Assembly: GCA_963924555.1 (NCBI GenBank)
Contig: OZ004584.1
Span: 8,191,753 to 8,255,752 of the forward strand
DNA length: 64,000 bases
From: Crambe crambe
Lineage: Eukaryota; Porifera; Demospongiae; Poecilosclerida; Crambeidae
Direction of reading: 5' to 3'
Under the pieces are notes generated by a model. It had not been told where the DNA came from, did no database searches, and saw only the letters and a program-made list of their open reading frames with translations. Below are positions 14,501-26,118 of the stretch, one piece after another; positions within the stretch are counted from its first letter, which is position 1; the number at the start of each line of letters is the position of its first letter. The position numbers and the translations under genes are program-made.

Positions 14501-17500
14501 GCCCTGCTTGACTAAATGTCTCCGTTATGGCATCTAGACTTGAAATACGACTTATTTGCTCTGACGGCTAAAAGAAAAAAAAAACTTTACAAGTGGATGG
14601 ATGTTTTTAGGTCATAGAAACTGTTGTTATACAAATATTGATGCTTTTGTCGGCCTGTTTTGAGCATGGATTACAAATGAACCTTGGTCTGTGAGGCGCT
14701 AGGTGGAGTTAAGTATGAATCATAATATGGCCTTGTTTATTGATATGAGTAAAACCCTGTCATCATTATCAGCAGTATTGAAATAAACAATTGTGTAAGT
14801 GAAAGGATAGCACTTTAAAGGGTGGGAAAAGTTTCAATGTTATATAAAATTAACATCTTAATCCTAGGAAATAAATAAGTTGGTGAAATATGCAGCTTTG
14901 TGAGTCAAAATTGAGCACTATCTTTTTATAGCTAATAAGACCCCAAGGCTGAAAATAATCGTCATGAACAGTCAACAATGCAGCCATATTCTCGTCACTG
15001 TTATGATGGCTGCAGTCCATATGTGCAGTCAGAATTTCTATAGCTCACAGTGAAATAAAGTTCGAATTGAAATTAATGCATTCGGGTAATGACTTCTTGA
15101 GTACTTCCCAACTGAAACAGCAAACTCATAAGGAGATGGTACTGTCTGTAAATGATACATCTAATGAGAATATTCCATGAGTGTTCCCTATGACTATATT
15201 TATAGTGCATGTGTCTCTCCAAAACTGCATAAACAAAATTCAAGCCTCTCGACAGAAAGTGCTATTTTTGGTGCCATCGAAGCTTGAAGCGTAATAAAGT
15301 ATGGGTAGATTAGCTTATATAGCAGTCCAGTTCGACTTCCCGCTCCTTAAACTCAAGTTGTATCGCATACCACTCAATTATCGTCTAATTAGACCAAGAA
15401 TTCCAACGCCAAATGCCGTATCCCCGTCCCACGCATGAAGTTGCATTCAGTTTGGCAATCCACGAACTAAAGTTTGTTCTAGGACTACAATTGGTACCTG
15501 TAATGTAAGAGCTCCTTATTTTTCAGTGATACCACTGCAAGTTTTGTGTGTAAATTTCAAATCAACGGAATTTATATATTTTAACACTTCAATTTTTGAA
15601 AAAATGACAAAAAGAAAAACATGGTCTACTGGCTACAAATAATTTGTGTAGTGCCTCCCAGGAAAACTGAGTTAATTAGCTCTTTCTAATATTATTATCA
15701 GACCAGACTCTAAAAATGTATAATTTACTCAAATGTCTGGATTGTATTTCATATTGACAGACCAGCCTCTTGCTAGGCGAGCTGAAGTATCTTCCTATGA
15801 AAAGGCTTCCAACTGTGACCATCAAGCTATTAATTCTTCAAATTCATGCTTTTATCATGTCTTAACTAGTTCACCTGATCATGGAGGCATTTTTTTCCCT
15901 TTTCCAAGGGGAAGTTATGACCAGATGCTGCTTTTCAGTGCCTTCTGGGCACAAGTGGAAGTTTCCACCTTGTCTGACATTTGGTTGCACAATTTTCAAG
16001 GGCTAGGTTCAGAACCACAAGGAGACCTTAAAAGTGCTAGTGTTCTGGTGCAGTATATAGCTGCCCTGTTTTCACCAGACACAGCTGGTACCAGTGGAGT
16101 ATAAATAAGTGCATGGTTGCCAGATGGAGTAGTGTTGGTCTCTAGTACCTGTAGGCCTGTAGCACATGTGCAGTAGGCCCTCCCAGTACTATAAAGTATT
16201 GGTCTCCAATGAGAGGTACATATAGGGCATTATGATATTAGATGAGAAATGCATTTTGAATCCACCTCCTGTCACTAGTGAATTTAATTATGACGTATCA
16301 ATTTAAGAAATGCTAATTCAATTGAGCCAATTAAAAATGTTTTTCTAGCCTGAGAAGTCGATCAAAAATTCACACCTGATTATTGTAATTGTGTGAGGCC
16401 ACATCCGCACCTCGCATGGCTCCACGACAGTTGTAAGAAATTCCTATGAATGTATAGCTCATCTGATGCTAACTCATCCAAAGGATTAAGTGCTAATTGT
16501 TATACAGCTTAATAATAATAATAATTTTAGACAAGCACCAAATATATATAACTTGATCTTTTCCTTCTAAACTTGATACTCTGTGCTTATACGATGATGG
16601 CATATACACTTTGTGGTAGGGGACTAATTTGGCCCTGGATCTCGCTCTGTGTGAATGTTATGATGATTGGAATCCTGAGCATTTGTATCGAATGTTTATC
16701 CAAGCCTGAGCCCTGAGGCTAGGGCTAGACACAATATGCAAGCTGATAATGTTGATGAGTATTGCCTTGCTGCATGTGTGAGTGTATGACATTACTTGTG
16801 TCAATATCATGCATTTGAATGGCATGCAATGCTCAAGGTCAGAGTCCCAACGTAATATATGAGTAATGCAGGTGTGATTAATAGAGTCAAGATGACATGA
16901 ATACATTATTTAAAAAGACTTCATACTGTTAATGCATTTCATTGTCAGTTTTTAGCTGGATTAACGGTGTCCTTATTAAAGAGAGGTTGGGAATAGAATC
17001 TTGGGTTGTATCTAATACAGTCTCAGTATGTATGTATTGTTGTGTATGAGAGAGTTATGGGAGCTGTTGGATTAATTGGCTCCTATGGTTTTCATTGGTG
17101 CCGGCTGTTCCCTGACGTGCCATGCCATGCCATGCTCTGAGGCGCCATGTCTTGGAGACATTCTGGCAGGAAGTGACAGCATGCTGGAGCATTCGTGCAT
17201 GCACACTGTGTGAGGTCAAATCATGGGCCAAGTGATGCGAAACAGATTTTTTTTTTGAGGGCATTGCATTAAGTATGCCAGCAATTTAAAAAGCCCAGTG
17301 TTATCCGTAATGTTGTTGTTCAGTATTATTATTTTTCCACCTTTTCCTATACTTGAATATCTATTGTTACAAATCTGATTAGAGGCATAGGATCTTTTCA
17401 TATAAATTTATGCAAGCTCACTTTCCTTTATTGTCTCCTGCAGAGATCTGGTCCATCGTCAGACAGCATGCTGGGCTGTGAAACACATGGCTCTTGGAGT

Positions 17501-18862
17501 GGTTGGTTTTGGCTGTGAGGATGCCCTGGTCCACCTGATGAACTATGTGTGGCCCAATATCTTTGAGACGTCTCCTCACATGATGCAGTCCTTCAATGAC
17601 GCAGTGGAAGGGTTTAGGGTCTCCGTCGGACCTGGAAGGGTCCTCCTCTACACATTACAGGTCAGTCTGGTTTCACAGATTTTACCTTCAGTATATTTAA
17701 TTAAAGCATTCGTTGATTTATTGTGGTTGTTGTGTCATTATTTTACTTAATTGGCTTCATTTTTTGCGATTGATAATAGGCCCAGGAAAATGATTATTTT
17801 ATGCTAGACAATTCTGTGATTCAAAAATTCATTTTTAGTGAGGGAAATCAGGACATAGAAGTGACTAGAATTTCTTCATCTGTTTCTTTAATCCAAGGAT
17901 CGAATTACCAATTAAGAGGGCATTCTTTTCCGAGATTATATCTTTTCCAGAGAAATAGGAAATACTATGAACTTGCGATCAGTCCATGTTCACTAAGTGT
18001 CATATGCACATGTGGTGGTTACGTAGAGCGGTTTTCCCTGCTGAATTCCGTTGTCTCAGGCTCCCACACTCGAGACAATCACCCCTCCACACTCGAGGGT
18101 CATATTCGCTCTGCAATGCACCCACTGTGCAGGACTATATAATCTAGAGTTCCCTCCCTCTATGTATATGAATATAGTACTTCACTGGTACTACAGATGC
18201 AAGTGGCGTAGAAATGAGTAAAAATTGTTTGTATAGTGTTAATTGATGAATTCCAATCTGGAGATTTCGAGACATGTACAATGTTAGACCACCCTCACTA
18301 TATGTGCTCTTGTCAACCCTCATCAGTTCTGTCTGCAAACTCTGAGCCAATCGTTTTTTAGCCATTGTGTTCTCTGCTTGTTTCCTTAATGATGATATTC
18401 TTTTCTAGAAAATTATGAATGCTTGTCTATTATTCTTCTGTAGGGATTGTTTCATCCAGCTAGAAAAGTCCGTGAAGCATATTGGAAAATCTACAATACC
18501 CTTTACATTGGATCCCAGGTACATTTTAATTTTACTTCAGTAGTTTTGCAGGAAAAGTATGTACTGTTTTGTTATTCAAGTGGCAGCCCTCTAAAATGAC
18601 AATTTCCTTTGCACCTGCAGATTTGAGAATTCAGAATTGTCAAAATCTAACAATCCATTGCCTGATTTTTCATAATACAGTAACAATTAGTGGTTAAATT
18701 CATAATAACTTTGAAAATGGAGATATAGTGTGTTTATCAACTCTTTTTGAGTATATTTTTTGCTTGATTTCACTGCAGGATGCCTTGATCCCGGCCTATC
18801 CTAAGATAAGTAATGATGAAAAGAATCGCTTCATTCGAGATGAATTGGAGATCTTTCTCTAA
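1..18862 (+). CDS. SF3B1: SF3B1 (splicing factor 3b subunit 1), 3' part, last six coding exons
   Basis: SF3B1 is the HEAT-repeat core of the U2 snRNP SF3b complex and clamps the branch-point adenosine in the nucleus. Exons: 15-193, 8386-8571, 9118-9390, 17444-17660, 18444-18518 and 18779-18862 (TAA). All junctions are GT-AG and the phases agree. The translation follows the human C-terminal HEAT repeats almost residue for residue: [60 protein letters not shown], then [18 protein letters not shown] and a final DELEIFL. The 5' part lies outside the window. Introns 1 and 3 are about 8.2 and 8.1 kb, far longer than in the neighbouring genes. The intron before the third exon ends in a CT tract of about 200 bp. 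Identity is certain from the sequence; function is family knowledge. Confidence 0.97.
1812..1976. repeat. Imperfect direct duplication, about 90 bp period
   Basis: Two diverged copies, 1812-1892 and 1903-1976. Each begins with an AGAGGATGTCCACGTGTCAA-like stretch and ends with GGTTCCTCAATGT. It lies inside the SF3B1 intron. Confidence 0.6.
2670..2835. repeat. Two-copy tandem repeat, 84 bp unit
   Basis: A unit starting GTGCTAAGATCAGTTAGCAG, with an internal T tract and ending near CACATTTCGGGACT, occurs twice in a row at 2670 and 2754 with almost no change apart from the T-tract composition. It looks like a recent local duplication. Confidence 0.85.
8911..9117. repeat. (CT)n/(CCCT)n pyrimidine microsatellite abutting a 3' splice site
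   Basis: About 200 bp of almost pure pyrimidine on the + strand (CT dinucleotides, CCCT blocks, then a C run) ends directly in the CAG acceptor of the SF3B1 exon at 9118. It therefore acts as a greatly enlarged polypyrimidine tract for that intron. Confidence 0.9.
10914..11105. repeat. Minisatellite with GTGTCCTGCTAG core
   Basis: About eight units of 23-27 bp, each containing GTCCTGCTA followed by a GGATAGGATCA-like or GGGACCAGGT-like spacer. The later units alternate between two spacer types, giving a higher-order repeat of about 50 bp. Confidence 0.85.
11509..11556. repeat. (GA)n microsatellite
   Basis: A GA dinucleotide run of about 48 bp with one interruption, inside the SF3B1 intron. 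Confidence 0.9.
12218..12366. repeat. Two-copy imperfect tandem repeat, about 85 bp
   Basis: Two neighbouring blocks share TGTGTGTA, CTCCTA, AATTG and ATGTGCTTC-GGTCAGGT-type segments in the same order. This is a diverged local duplication inside the SF3B1 intron. Confidence 0.6.
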
Positions 18863-19410
18863 CCTGACACATCGTGCATTGCAGAATATTGTTTCATGAT
18901 CATGCATCACTAACTGTTCCACTATTTCAATATAAACTTTTTGCTGAAAGCACAAGCAGCATTTAAAAACTTGCTGTGGTTATTATTATAATTATCTTTA
19001 TGCAATAACTATCAATTCTTTCTTTTTTCTCATATAAAAATTCTGGTTAACACCTATTGTGCGCAAAAGTGATGTGGAATGTATTTATCACAATATAATC
19101 TTAGTTTGTTAATACCTTTTTTCAAGAACCAAAACTGAAGCCTAAAAAATTTTATTATTGTCACGGAATGTAATTGCGCGTGGTTTGAGCTGATAATGAT
19201 ATTCATAGCTCTTCTTTGGTATAAAGAAGTTGGTACAAATTAGATCTACAGTTGAATAGCTTTATGTAAATTCTAGACTAGCTCAGAAGCAATAGTTTGG
19301 AAGTCTCCATCGGTCAAAGCTCTTGGTCGTTGCGACATCGAGCTTACCTCCTCCCTCAAAAAGGAATATTAGCCAAGCACAACAGTGCTACAATAAATTC
19401 TCCAGCTGAT
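18863..19410. other. Intergenic, SF3B1 3' end to homeobox gene
   Basis: AT-rich, about 550 bp. It should hold the SF3B1 3' UTR (an AATATA-type poly(A) signal candidate lies near 18929) and the homeobox promoter or 5' UTR. The frame before 19411 stays open upstream, so an earlier non-ATG or spliced start cannot be excluded. Confidence 0.4.
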
Positions 19411-21172
19411 ATGCAGAGCAGTAGCGTTTTGATAGTCCATCCTTCAGCTGAATCCAGATTTCGCCTGCCGGACATGGCAAGTGGGAAACTCATTGGAAGC
19501 AACGGAGCTAACTCCCGGCATTACTCGCTAGATTCTCCTTCCCTCACCAGTCCTCCGGGCTATGGCGTCTCAGCAGATCCGATTCTCTCCAATATGTCTC
19601 TCTCCTCCATGTCAATGATAGACCAGAAGCCTCCCATTGCAATGAGCTCTCCTATGACTATGAACATCCCTTGCACATCTACCATGCCCATCCATTCCTC
19701 GCACCAGTTCCCATCCTTCAACCACACAGGCCTTGTCATGGCTCCAGCCGCTCCTCCAGGACTTTTGCATCTGAGTGAGTTATAGCTAGTTAACTCTCAC
19801 CTTGCCTTTGTGTTTTGTGGATAGCACATTGTTATTTGCTGAGCAACTTTGAGTGGGATGCAAACAGCAGCTTGTTTAAAAATAAGCAGCTAGCAAGTTT
19901 AACAAAAGGGCTGTGATTATTTTATAAGCAGAGCTGCATGGCTAGAAACTAGATGAAGTTAATGTGTTATGCATAAACACTTTTTTACAAGACTCTTTCA
20001 TATTTTGTAGGTCCTTCAATGACCGTTCCTGGTGGAGCAGGCAGTCAGCACACACTCTATCACCCTCAAAACCTGCCACATAACCCCATGATGCAGGGAA
20101 GGCCTGAGGCATACCGCAGGGGAAAACAGAGACGTCACAGGACCAACTTCACAACGCAGCAGCTGGAAGAATTAGAGAAAGCGTTTGAAAAGACTCGCTA
20201 TCCAGATGTGTTTATGAGAGAAGAACTAGCCATGAAGATCAGTCTGACGGAAGCCAGAGTTCAGGTGAGCCTGAGGGAAAGGGCTCCTCTGCTGCAAGGA
20301 AGGATGCATGGTTTAACCCTCCAGACTTGCAGTGGTTTCCTTGATGGACGATGTTATCACAGCCTCACACCTCAATGGCTGCATACCTGTTTATAGGTCC
20401 TGGGTATGCCATTTAGCAAGGGCTGTCAGTTGGCACATCCATCCATGGGGGGAAGTCAACTTTTATTGGCTGTGTACTCAGACTGTTCCATTTGTGCTAG
20501 CTAAACTACTAAAGACATTAAACAAAATATATTTTCTCATCCACAAGACAAAATGTATGCAGGCATTTGGGCTCTAACTTTACAAAGAAAATTCGCTAAC
20601 TGCAATGCTGGAGTCATAATCTTTTTCTTATTTTTGTGATTCAGGTTTGGTTCCAGAATCGAAGAGCTAAGTGGCGGAAAGCTGAAAAGGCATCTGGTTC
20701 TGGAGAGAAGGGATCTGACTCTGCTCAAGCCACTGCCTCGTCCCCTGGCTCCACCAATGCAAGCTCCCCACAATCATGTGCTTCTGAAACCACCTCCACC
20801 CCCGTGGATAAAGCCCCACCTCCAATAGCTGCCACTCCCCCTCCTCAACTCCAAAATCCCCCGCCTGATTCCACCCTTCTCCCCCCTTCAAGTCCCATCA
20901 GTACCCCGATCAAGCCTGAACAGGTGGAACGATGGGCCAATTCTCCACCGAACAACTTCGCTCAGTCCGGTTTCCAGTCACCCACGAGTCCCCATGGGTC
21001 CGTTGTGTCCCCTTCTTCCGCTGGTCTTCCTCCTTTCAACTCACCCCTCCAGGGGCAGACAAATATCCCCTATTCCAGTTCCACAGTCCCTCTCGGCATG
21101 ATGGGTCATGGTTCCCACTATTCCAACTCTTACCCTCCACCTCCACTCTCAAGATACACTCCACAGTGCTAG
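19411..21172 (+). CDS. Paired-class (Q50) homeobox transcription factor
   Basis: Three exons: 19411-19774, 20011-20264 and 20645-21172 (TAG), giving 381 aa. The homeodomain is at about residues 161-220. It begins [13 protein letters not shown], carries [20 protein letters not shown], and ends [12 protein letters not shown] with Gln at position 50 and Asn at 51. The second intron splits the homeodomain between positions 46 and 47, the classic site of paired-class genes. The domain resembles the Arx/Drgx/Alx/Uncx group, but I cannot place it in one family. I see no paired box or OAR motif. The N-terminal part is rich in Ser, Met and Pro (MSLSSMSM), and the C-terminal 170 residues are Pro/Ser-rich. 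The ATG at 19411 is the first in the open frame. The product should be a nuclear DNA-binding regulator of TAAT-type palindromic sites. Confidence 0.93.
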
Positions 21173-21711
21173 TTTTTCAGTATACACTCCTGAATCATTT
21201 TTCTTGCAAGTTCCTGCGTGCTGCCTCTCTCAAGCTCTAGATCTGAAAAACCTGGACAGTCCAGTAATTTATTAGCAGACAACCAACATTAAAACAATAC
21301 TTTGTATCCTTTATATCCTTTATATCTTGCGTTTCTTTAAAAATATATTCATCATTCATTATTCGACATGAATTTGACCACCTTTATTTTCCCCCCTTTC
21401 ATTAAATTTTCATCACAATTTCCTGTTAATATTATTTTAGAATTTTTTTTTTTTTCCATAACTCAATATTCCTCAGGTACATCAAATGTTATTGTAGCAA
21501 ACATTATTAGCATTTAATCTAATTGCTTAATTATTATTGCCTCTGGCAATTTTTCACACTATAAATTATTTTGTGGTAAAATTAATAATGCGCGCGCATA
21601 CATTCCAATCTTTTCTGCGCATTGTATTCTGAATTGTATTCTGAATTGAAGGAGGTGGTGGAAAGCATAATATGGCACTCTAGCTGTTGTACTACCAACT
21701 TCACTATCAGG
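21173..21711. other. Intergenic, homeobox gene to DDX1
   Basis: About 540 bp, AT-rich, with a 10-bp GC-alternating island at 21590-21599 about 110 bp before the DDX1 ATG. This is a likely promoter element in otherwise AT-rich DNA. Confidence 0.4.
21590..21599. promoter_or_regulatory. CpG-rich NRF1-like core upstream of DDX1
   Basis: GCGCGCGCAT sits about 113 bp before the DDX1 start codon, with TGCGCATT about 25 bp further on. It resembles the NRF1 consensus GCGCATGCGC. Regulatory use is inferred. Confidence 0.35.
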
Positions 21712-24700
21712 ATGACAGCATTTTCAGGTATTTCCATGTGCTTTATTTCTTGCAAATCTGCTGCATTTCAATATAAATTGTCTTTCACCACTTCTTAGAC
21801 GATTTTCTATTTAATGAGCAGCAAGAAACTCTTATGCTTCCACATAGAGCCATTAACATTGTATAAAAATCCCTTGAAGTGTATGAATTGTGTAGTATGA
21901 GTTGTGTAGTCTATGTTGATACTGCTGTGTTTATCTTTTTCCAGAATTGGCAGTCATGCCAGAAGTGGCCAAAGCCATAGAAGAGATTGACTGGCTGTAA
22001 GTGAGCGTGCTGGAAGGAGCTTTAAAAAGGGTCTAGACAGTCGTGTTAGCTGCTAATTGGTGCTAATGAGCTATGACTTCAAATCCTGTGGATCTCTACG
22101 TTTATATATTTAGTCTCCACTATTTATTATTTTATTTAATTGTTTATTTGTTTATGTTTGGTTTGTTTACTAGGTTACCAACAGATGTACAGGCAGAGGC
22201 TATTCCCCTCATATTGGGGGGCGGGGATGTCTTGATGGTAAGGAGTGGAATATAATAGGGACTAGATTCCTCTTTAAGCCACGCTCCCTTTGAACCACAC
22301 CCACTAAATATTAATTAGGCGGCTGAGACTGGCAGTGGAAAGACGGGAGCTTTCTGCCTACCCATTATCCAGATAGTGTACGAGACTCTCCGAGACAGAC
22401 AGACGGGAAAGGGAAAGTGGAAGGGTGCAGCAACGGCAGGGGGAGGGGCCAAAAAGATGGTGCTCAATCCGTACGACAGGGGAGACCAGTTCGGTGAGTG
22501 TGATCTGAGTTTCCTGATCGTGTCAATAACTGTTTCTTTGTTTATTTTTCCTTCAGCAATTTCTCCGGATGGTTTATTGTGCCAGTGTCGAGAGCAAAGG
22601 GCATGGCATGGGGCACGTGCCACTTTGGGGGTGTGTCAGGGGAAGCACTATTATGAAACCGTGGTAACAGATGAAGGACTGTGTCGTGTTGGTTGGTCCA
22701 CTGACAAAGCTACACTGGAGCTAGGTGAATGAATGGTGGGGATGCCCCTCAAATCAGGACACTTAATTAATTATGAAGCTACTATGCATTATGTGGTATG
22801 TGATTTTCCTCAGGGAAAGATAAATATGGTTTTGGATTTGGTGGGACAGGAAAGAAGTCATCTGCAAGTCAGTTTGACGACTATGGAGAGGTGAGTTAGG
22901 CCTTCCTAAAGTTTTTCCTCTGCTCCTTGAGTCCACCCCTTCCCCTCTTCCTCCCCTCCCCCATTCCTCTACCTCCTCCTCCCCTTACTGACCCTATCGA
23001 TCTTCCTCAGGGATTTGGAAAGGACAATTGTATTGGTTGCTTCATTGACTTGGATGACGGTACCATTAGCTTCAGCAAAAATGGAAAATACCTTGACAAA
23101 GCATTTGATATTCCTCAAAATCTCCTTGGTGTTACCTTCTATCCAGCTGTTGTACTGAAGGTAAGGATCATCAAACTATCGTTCACTATTAATTTTCACG
23201 ATGACTTCATTCAGAATGCTGAAATGAGATTTAACTTCGGTGACACTGCGTTCCAATATCCTCAAGATGGAAAGGGTTATTCAGCTGTCTCTAAGGCAGC
23301 CAACCTTGTTCCTTTCTCGGGCCACGCCCCTACAACCTCTGGCAGCAGTGGGAAGAGGTCACAACACCTCCCGATGGCGCTGATCATGGAACCGGCGAGG
23401 GAACTAGCACAGCAGACACACGATAATATCACACTCTTCAAAAAATACTTGCCTCCACCAGGAGTAAAGTGAGTTCATGTTCCTGTCCTGGAGTATCACT
23501 TTCCTTACCAGTGCAGTTAGTGCTTAAGTTACTACTTTTGACACCCCTTACCAGAACTCCCAGTGTCTGCTTCCCCAGTGTTCCCACTACTTTTGGCATC
23601 CCTTACCAACTATCTATGTTACTTCCAGAGAGCTGTTGGTTATGGGAGGAGATAGTGCCAAGGATCAGATGAGGCTCCTCTCCGATGGTGTGGACATTGT
23701 GTGTGGGACACCAGGTCGTCTCGACGACCTCATCAACACTGGAAAACTAGACTTATCAGGGGTAAGAAATCACCTGACAATGCACATTTGCTCAAGAAAA
23801 GAAATTTTGTTTTCGTTTTCCAATTATAGATTCAATTCTTTGTATTGGATGAGGCAGTAAGGAGATTAAATACTTGTTCCTGGGATCCCCTTTATGTGTG
23901 TCATTGTCATAGGATGGTTTGCTGAGTCAGGGAAATGGAGACTTGATCATGAGAATATACAAGAAGATCCCAAAAGTATCCTCTGAGGGCAAGAGACTCC
24001 AGGTGGGTGTGGTTTCATATCATGTGACAGTCATATGACAATTACTCATCTCGTTAGATGATAGTATGTTCAGCCACTTTGCACAATTTTGAAGTCAAAA
24101 AACTTGCAGTAAGTTGGTCTTAAAATTTGGCTATTTTGGTCTCTCCATGTTGTTGGTGTTGTTGTTATTGTTTTCTCCTTCTTCTTCTTCTTCTTGTCCC
24201 TTCTTCTCTTCTCCTTTCAGGACAAGATCATGCACTTTCCCACTTGGATTGACCTGAAAGGTCAGGACTCTGTTCCTGAGACAGTCCACCATGTGATATG
24301 CTACGTGGACCCTACTAATGACCCCACTTGGACCTCCCTTGGAAAGAAGGTCAAGGTACGGTGAAACCCACTATCTTAGCACTGGGGAGGAATGGAGGAA
24401 TTATTCATGGAGTTGCATTTCTTTCTTAGACTGATGGTGTGCATGCTAGGGATAGTGTCAAGCCTTCTGCAAGAAATCCAGGTAACTCCATTTAAGAGTA
24501 TATGAAGTGCCTTTGTCTAATTCTATCTCCTCTTTCCTTCTCCTCCCTCTCCCCTTTTCTCCAGAAACACTATCAGAGGCCATCAAGCGACTGAAGATTC
24601 ACTATCTTGTGCAAGCCATCGATGCCCATAAGATGGACCAAGCAATCATCTTCTGTCGCACTAAACTTGACTGTGACAATGCAGAGGACTACCTACTCTC

Positions 24701-25953
24701 TCTAGGTGGAGGTCAGTATTCTAGTCTGGATTTGGTCAGTATTCTTGCTCAGTATTGTATTCTTGCTCAGTATTCTCATTCTTGCTTGCTCTGTATTCTT
24801 TGGTATTCAGGTAGCAAATCAATGGTCAATGAATACTCGTGTGTCTGCCTTCATGGTGACAGACGACCTCAGGAACGAAAAGCTAACCTTTTAGCATTCA
24901 AGGTACGAAATTATCTAAATACCCCAGTGATTCATTCTTACATTCCGGTTCTAGAATGGAGAAGTTCGGTTCCTTATTTGCACAGATGTTGCGGCCCGAG
25001 GCATAGACATTAGGGGAATTCCCTATGTGGTGAACGTGACACTCCCTGATGATAAGCAGAACTACATTCACCGAATAGGGCGAGTGGGTAGGGCAGAGAG
25101 AATGGGTCTGGCTATCTCCCTCGTCGCTAAACACAAAGAGAAGGTCAGGCAGCTGTTGTGTTGAGGGGGGATGGGGGGCTAGGAGGAAGTGCCCTTTGGG
25201 TAAAATATTATGTCACTTGAACTTACAATGTCACATGACCACACTCTTAGCTCTTCCCCTTTATATCTCATGTTACAATGTCACATGACCCATGACCACA
25301 CTCTTCAAGTCACATGACCTTGCTATGCTGTTGGACTGTGCAGGTTTGGTACCACAAGTGTCCCAGCAAAGGAAAGAGTTGTAACAACACCAACCTCCTT
25401 GAAAATGGTGGCTGCACCATCTGGTACAATGAGATGCAGGTGAGTGAGAGGAAGTGTGGCAGGTGCTCACATCAAATATCCAATATTTGAGTGTCATTGA
25501 CCTTTTTTAAAAATGGCTAAAAATTTTATGTAACTGATTTCAGTTTTAACAGCCAAAAGTCGATCTGGGTATCATACCAATTCACATTCGAGTATTATTG
25601 GTCTCGTTATAAAAATTGCCATTTCCTAGTCCTATTATCGGTCACTCAGTAAGCTTCCAATTAAAGCACTCCTTTATTTAATCGCTACTATCATTTTTTA
25701 TTGCCAGTACAAAGCTGAAATAGAGGAACACCTTGGAGTCACCATCCCTGAAGTCACATCCACTTTTGATGTACCTGTGAACGAGTTTGACGGGAAGATA
25801 ACATACGGAGAGAAGAGGTCGGAAAAGGGTTACAAGGCAGAGTACCACACTGAGCAGCTTGCCTCCTCTGTTGACCAGCTGGCCAAGTTAGAGAAGTTGG
25901 CACAGAGCAACTTCATCAAGATGAAGACAGGAGGAAGAGAGTGGCTTGTTTGA
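21712..25953 (+). CDS. DDX1: DDX1, DEAD-box RNA helicase with SPRY insert
   Basis: Nineteen exons (21712-21727, 21945-21996, 22174-22237, 22319-22493, 22557-22724, 22814-22890, 23011-23160, 23215-23468, 23629-23761, 23830-23856, 23913-24002, 24058-24108, 24221-24355, 24430-24481, 24565-24711, 24811-24902, 24955-25143, 25344-25439, 25708-25953) join in frame to 737 aa; human DDX1 has 740. The 16-nt first exon gives MTAFS, matching the family N-terminus. Motif I is [10 protein letters not shown] (about residues 45-54). A SPRY domain is inserted after it ([35 protein letters not shown]). Then come [20 protein letters not shown] (split DEA|D by an intron after a 27-nt microexon), [12 protein letters not shown] and [14 protein letters not shown]1 acts in tRNA ligase complexes, RNA processing and RNA/DNA-hybrid handling. 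Nothing looks broken. Introns are mostly 54-340 bp. Confidence 0.97.
24712..24810. repeat. Short TTGCTCAGTATTCT repeats filling a DDX1 intron
   Basis: This 99-bp intron is largely made of imperfect repeats of GTCAGTATTCT or TTGCTCAGTATTCT, which echo its own GTCAGT splice donor. This suggests slippage-driven intron growth. Confidence 0.6.
25185..25322. repeat. Tandem duplication around CACATGACC in a DDX1 intron
   Basis: An AATGTCACATGACC-CACACTCTT stretch is repeated, with a third CACATGACC at the end, within the intron that precedes the 25344 exon. Confidence 0.5.
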
Positions 25954-26118
25954 GAAGAAGCTGCAAGCTTGGAGAACTTTTTAAAATAGCAGATAAAACC
26001 AACTTCAATCTTCAACAAAATTGGGTCAATTTTTAAAGTTTAGATCATTAATTTTTTGATGTGGCTGAGATTATGGTTAAAAGTTCACTGATAGGTAAAC
26101 AAGACAGCAATAAACCTG

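Larger units (their letters stand above)
9391..17443 (+). other. SF3B1 intron, 8.1 kb, no gene seen
   Basis: Long AT-rich intron. It contains a 25-bp-unit minisatellite (10914-11105), a GA tract (11509-11556), a two-copy repeat (12218-12366) and CATG-rich patches (near 10300-10335 and 13780-13860). I found no exon or RNA gene in it that I could support. Confidence 0.6.
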
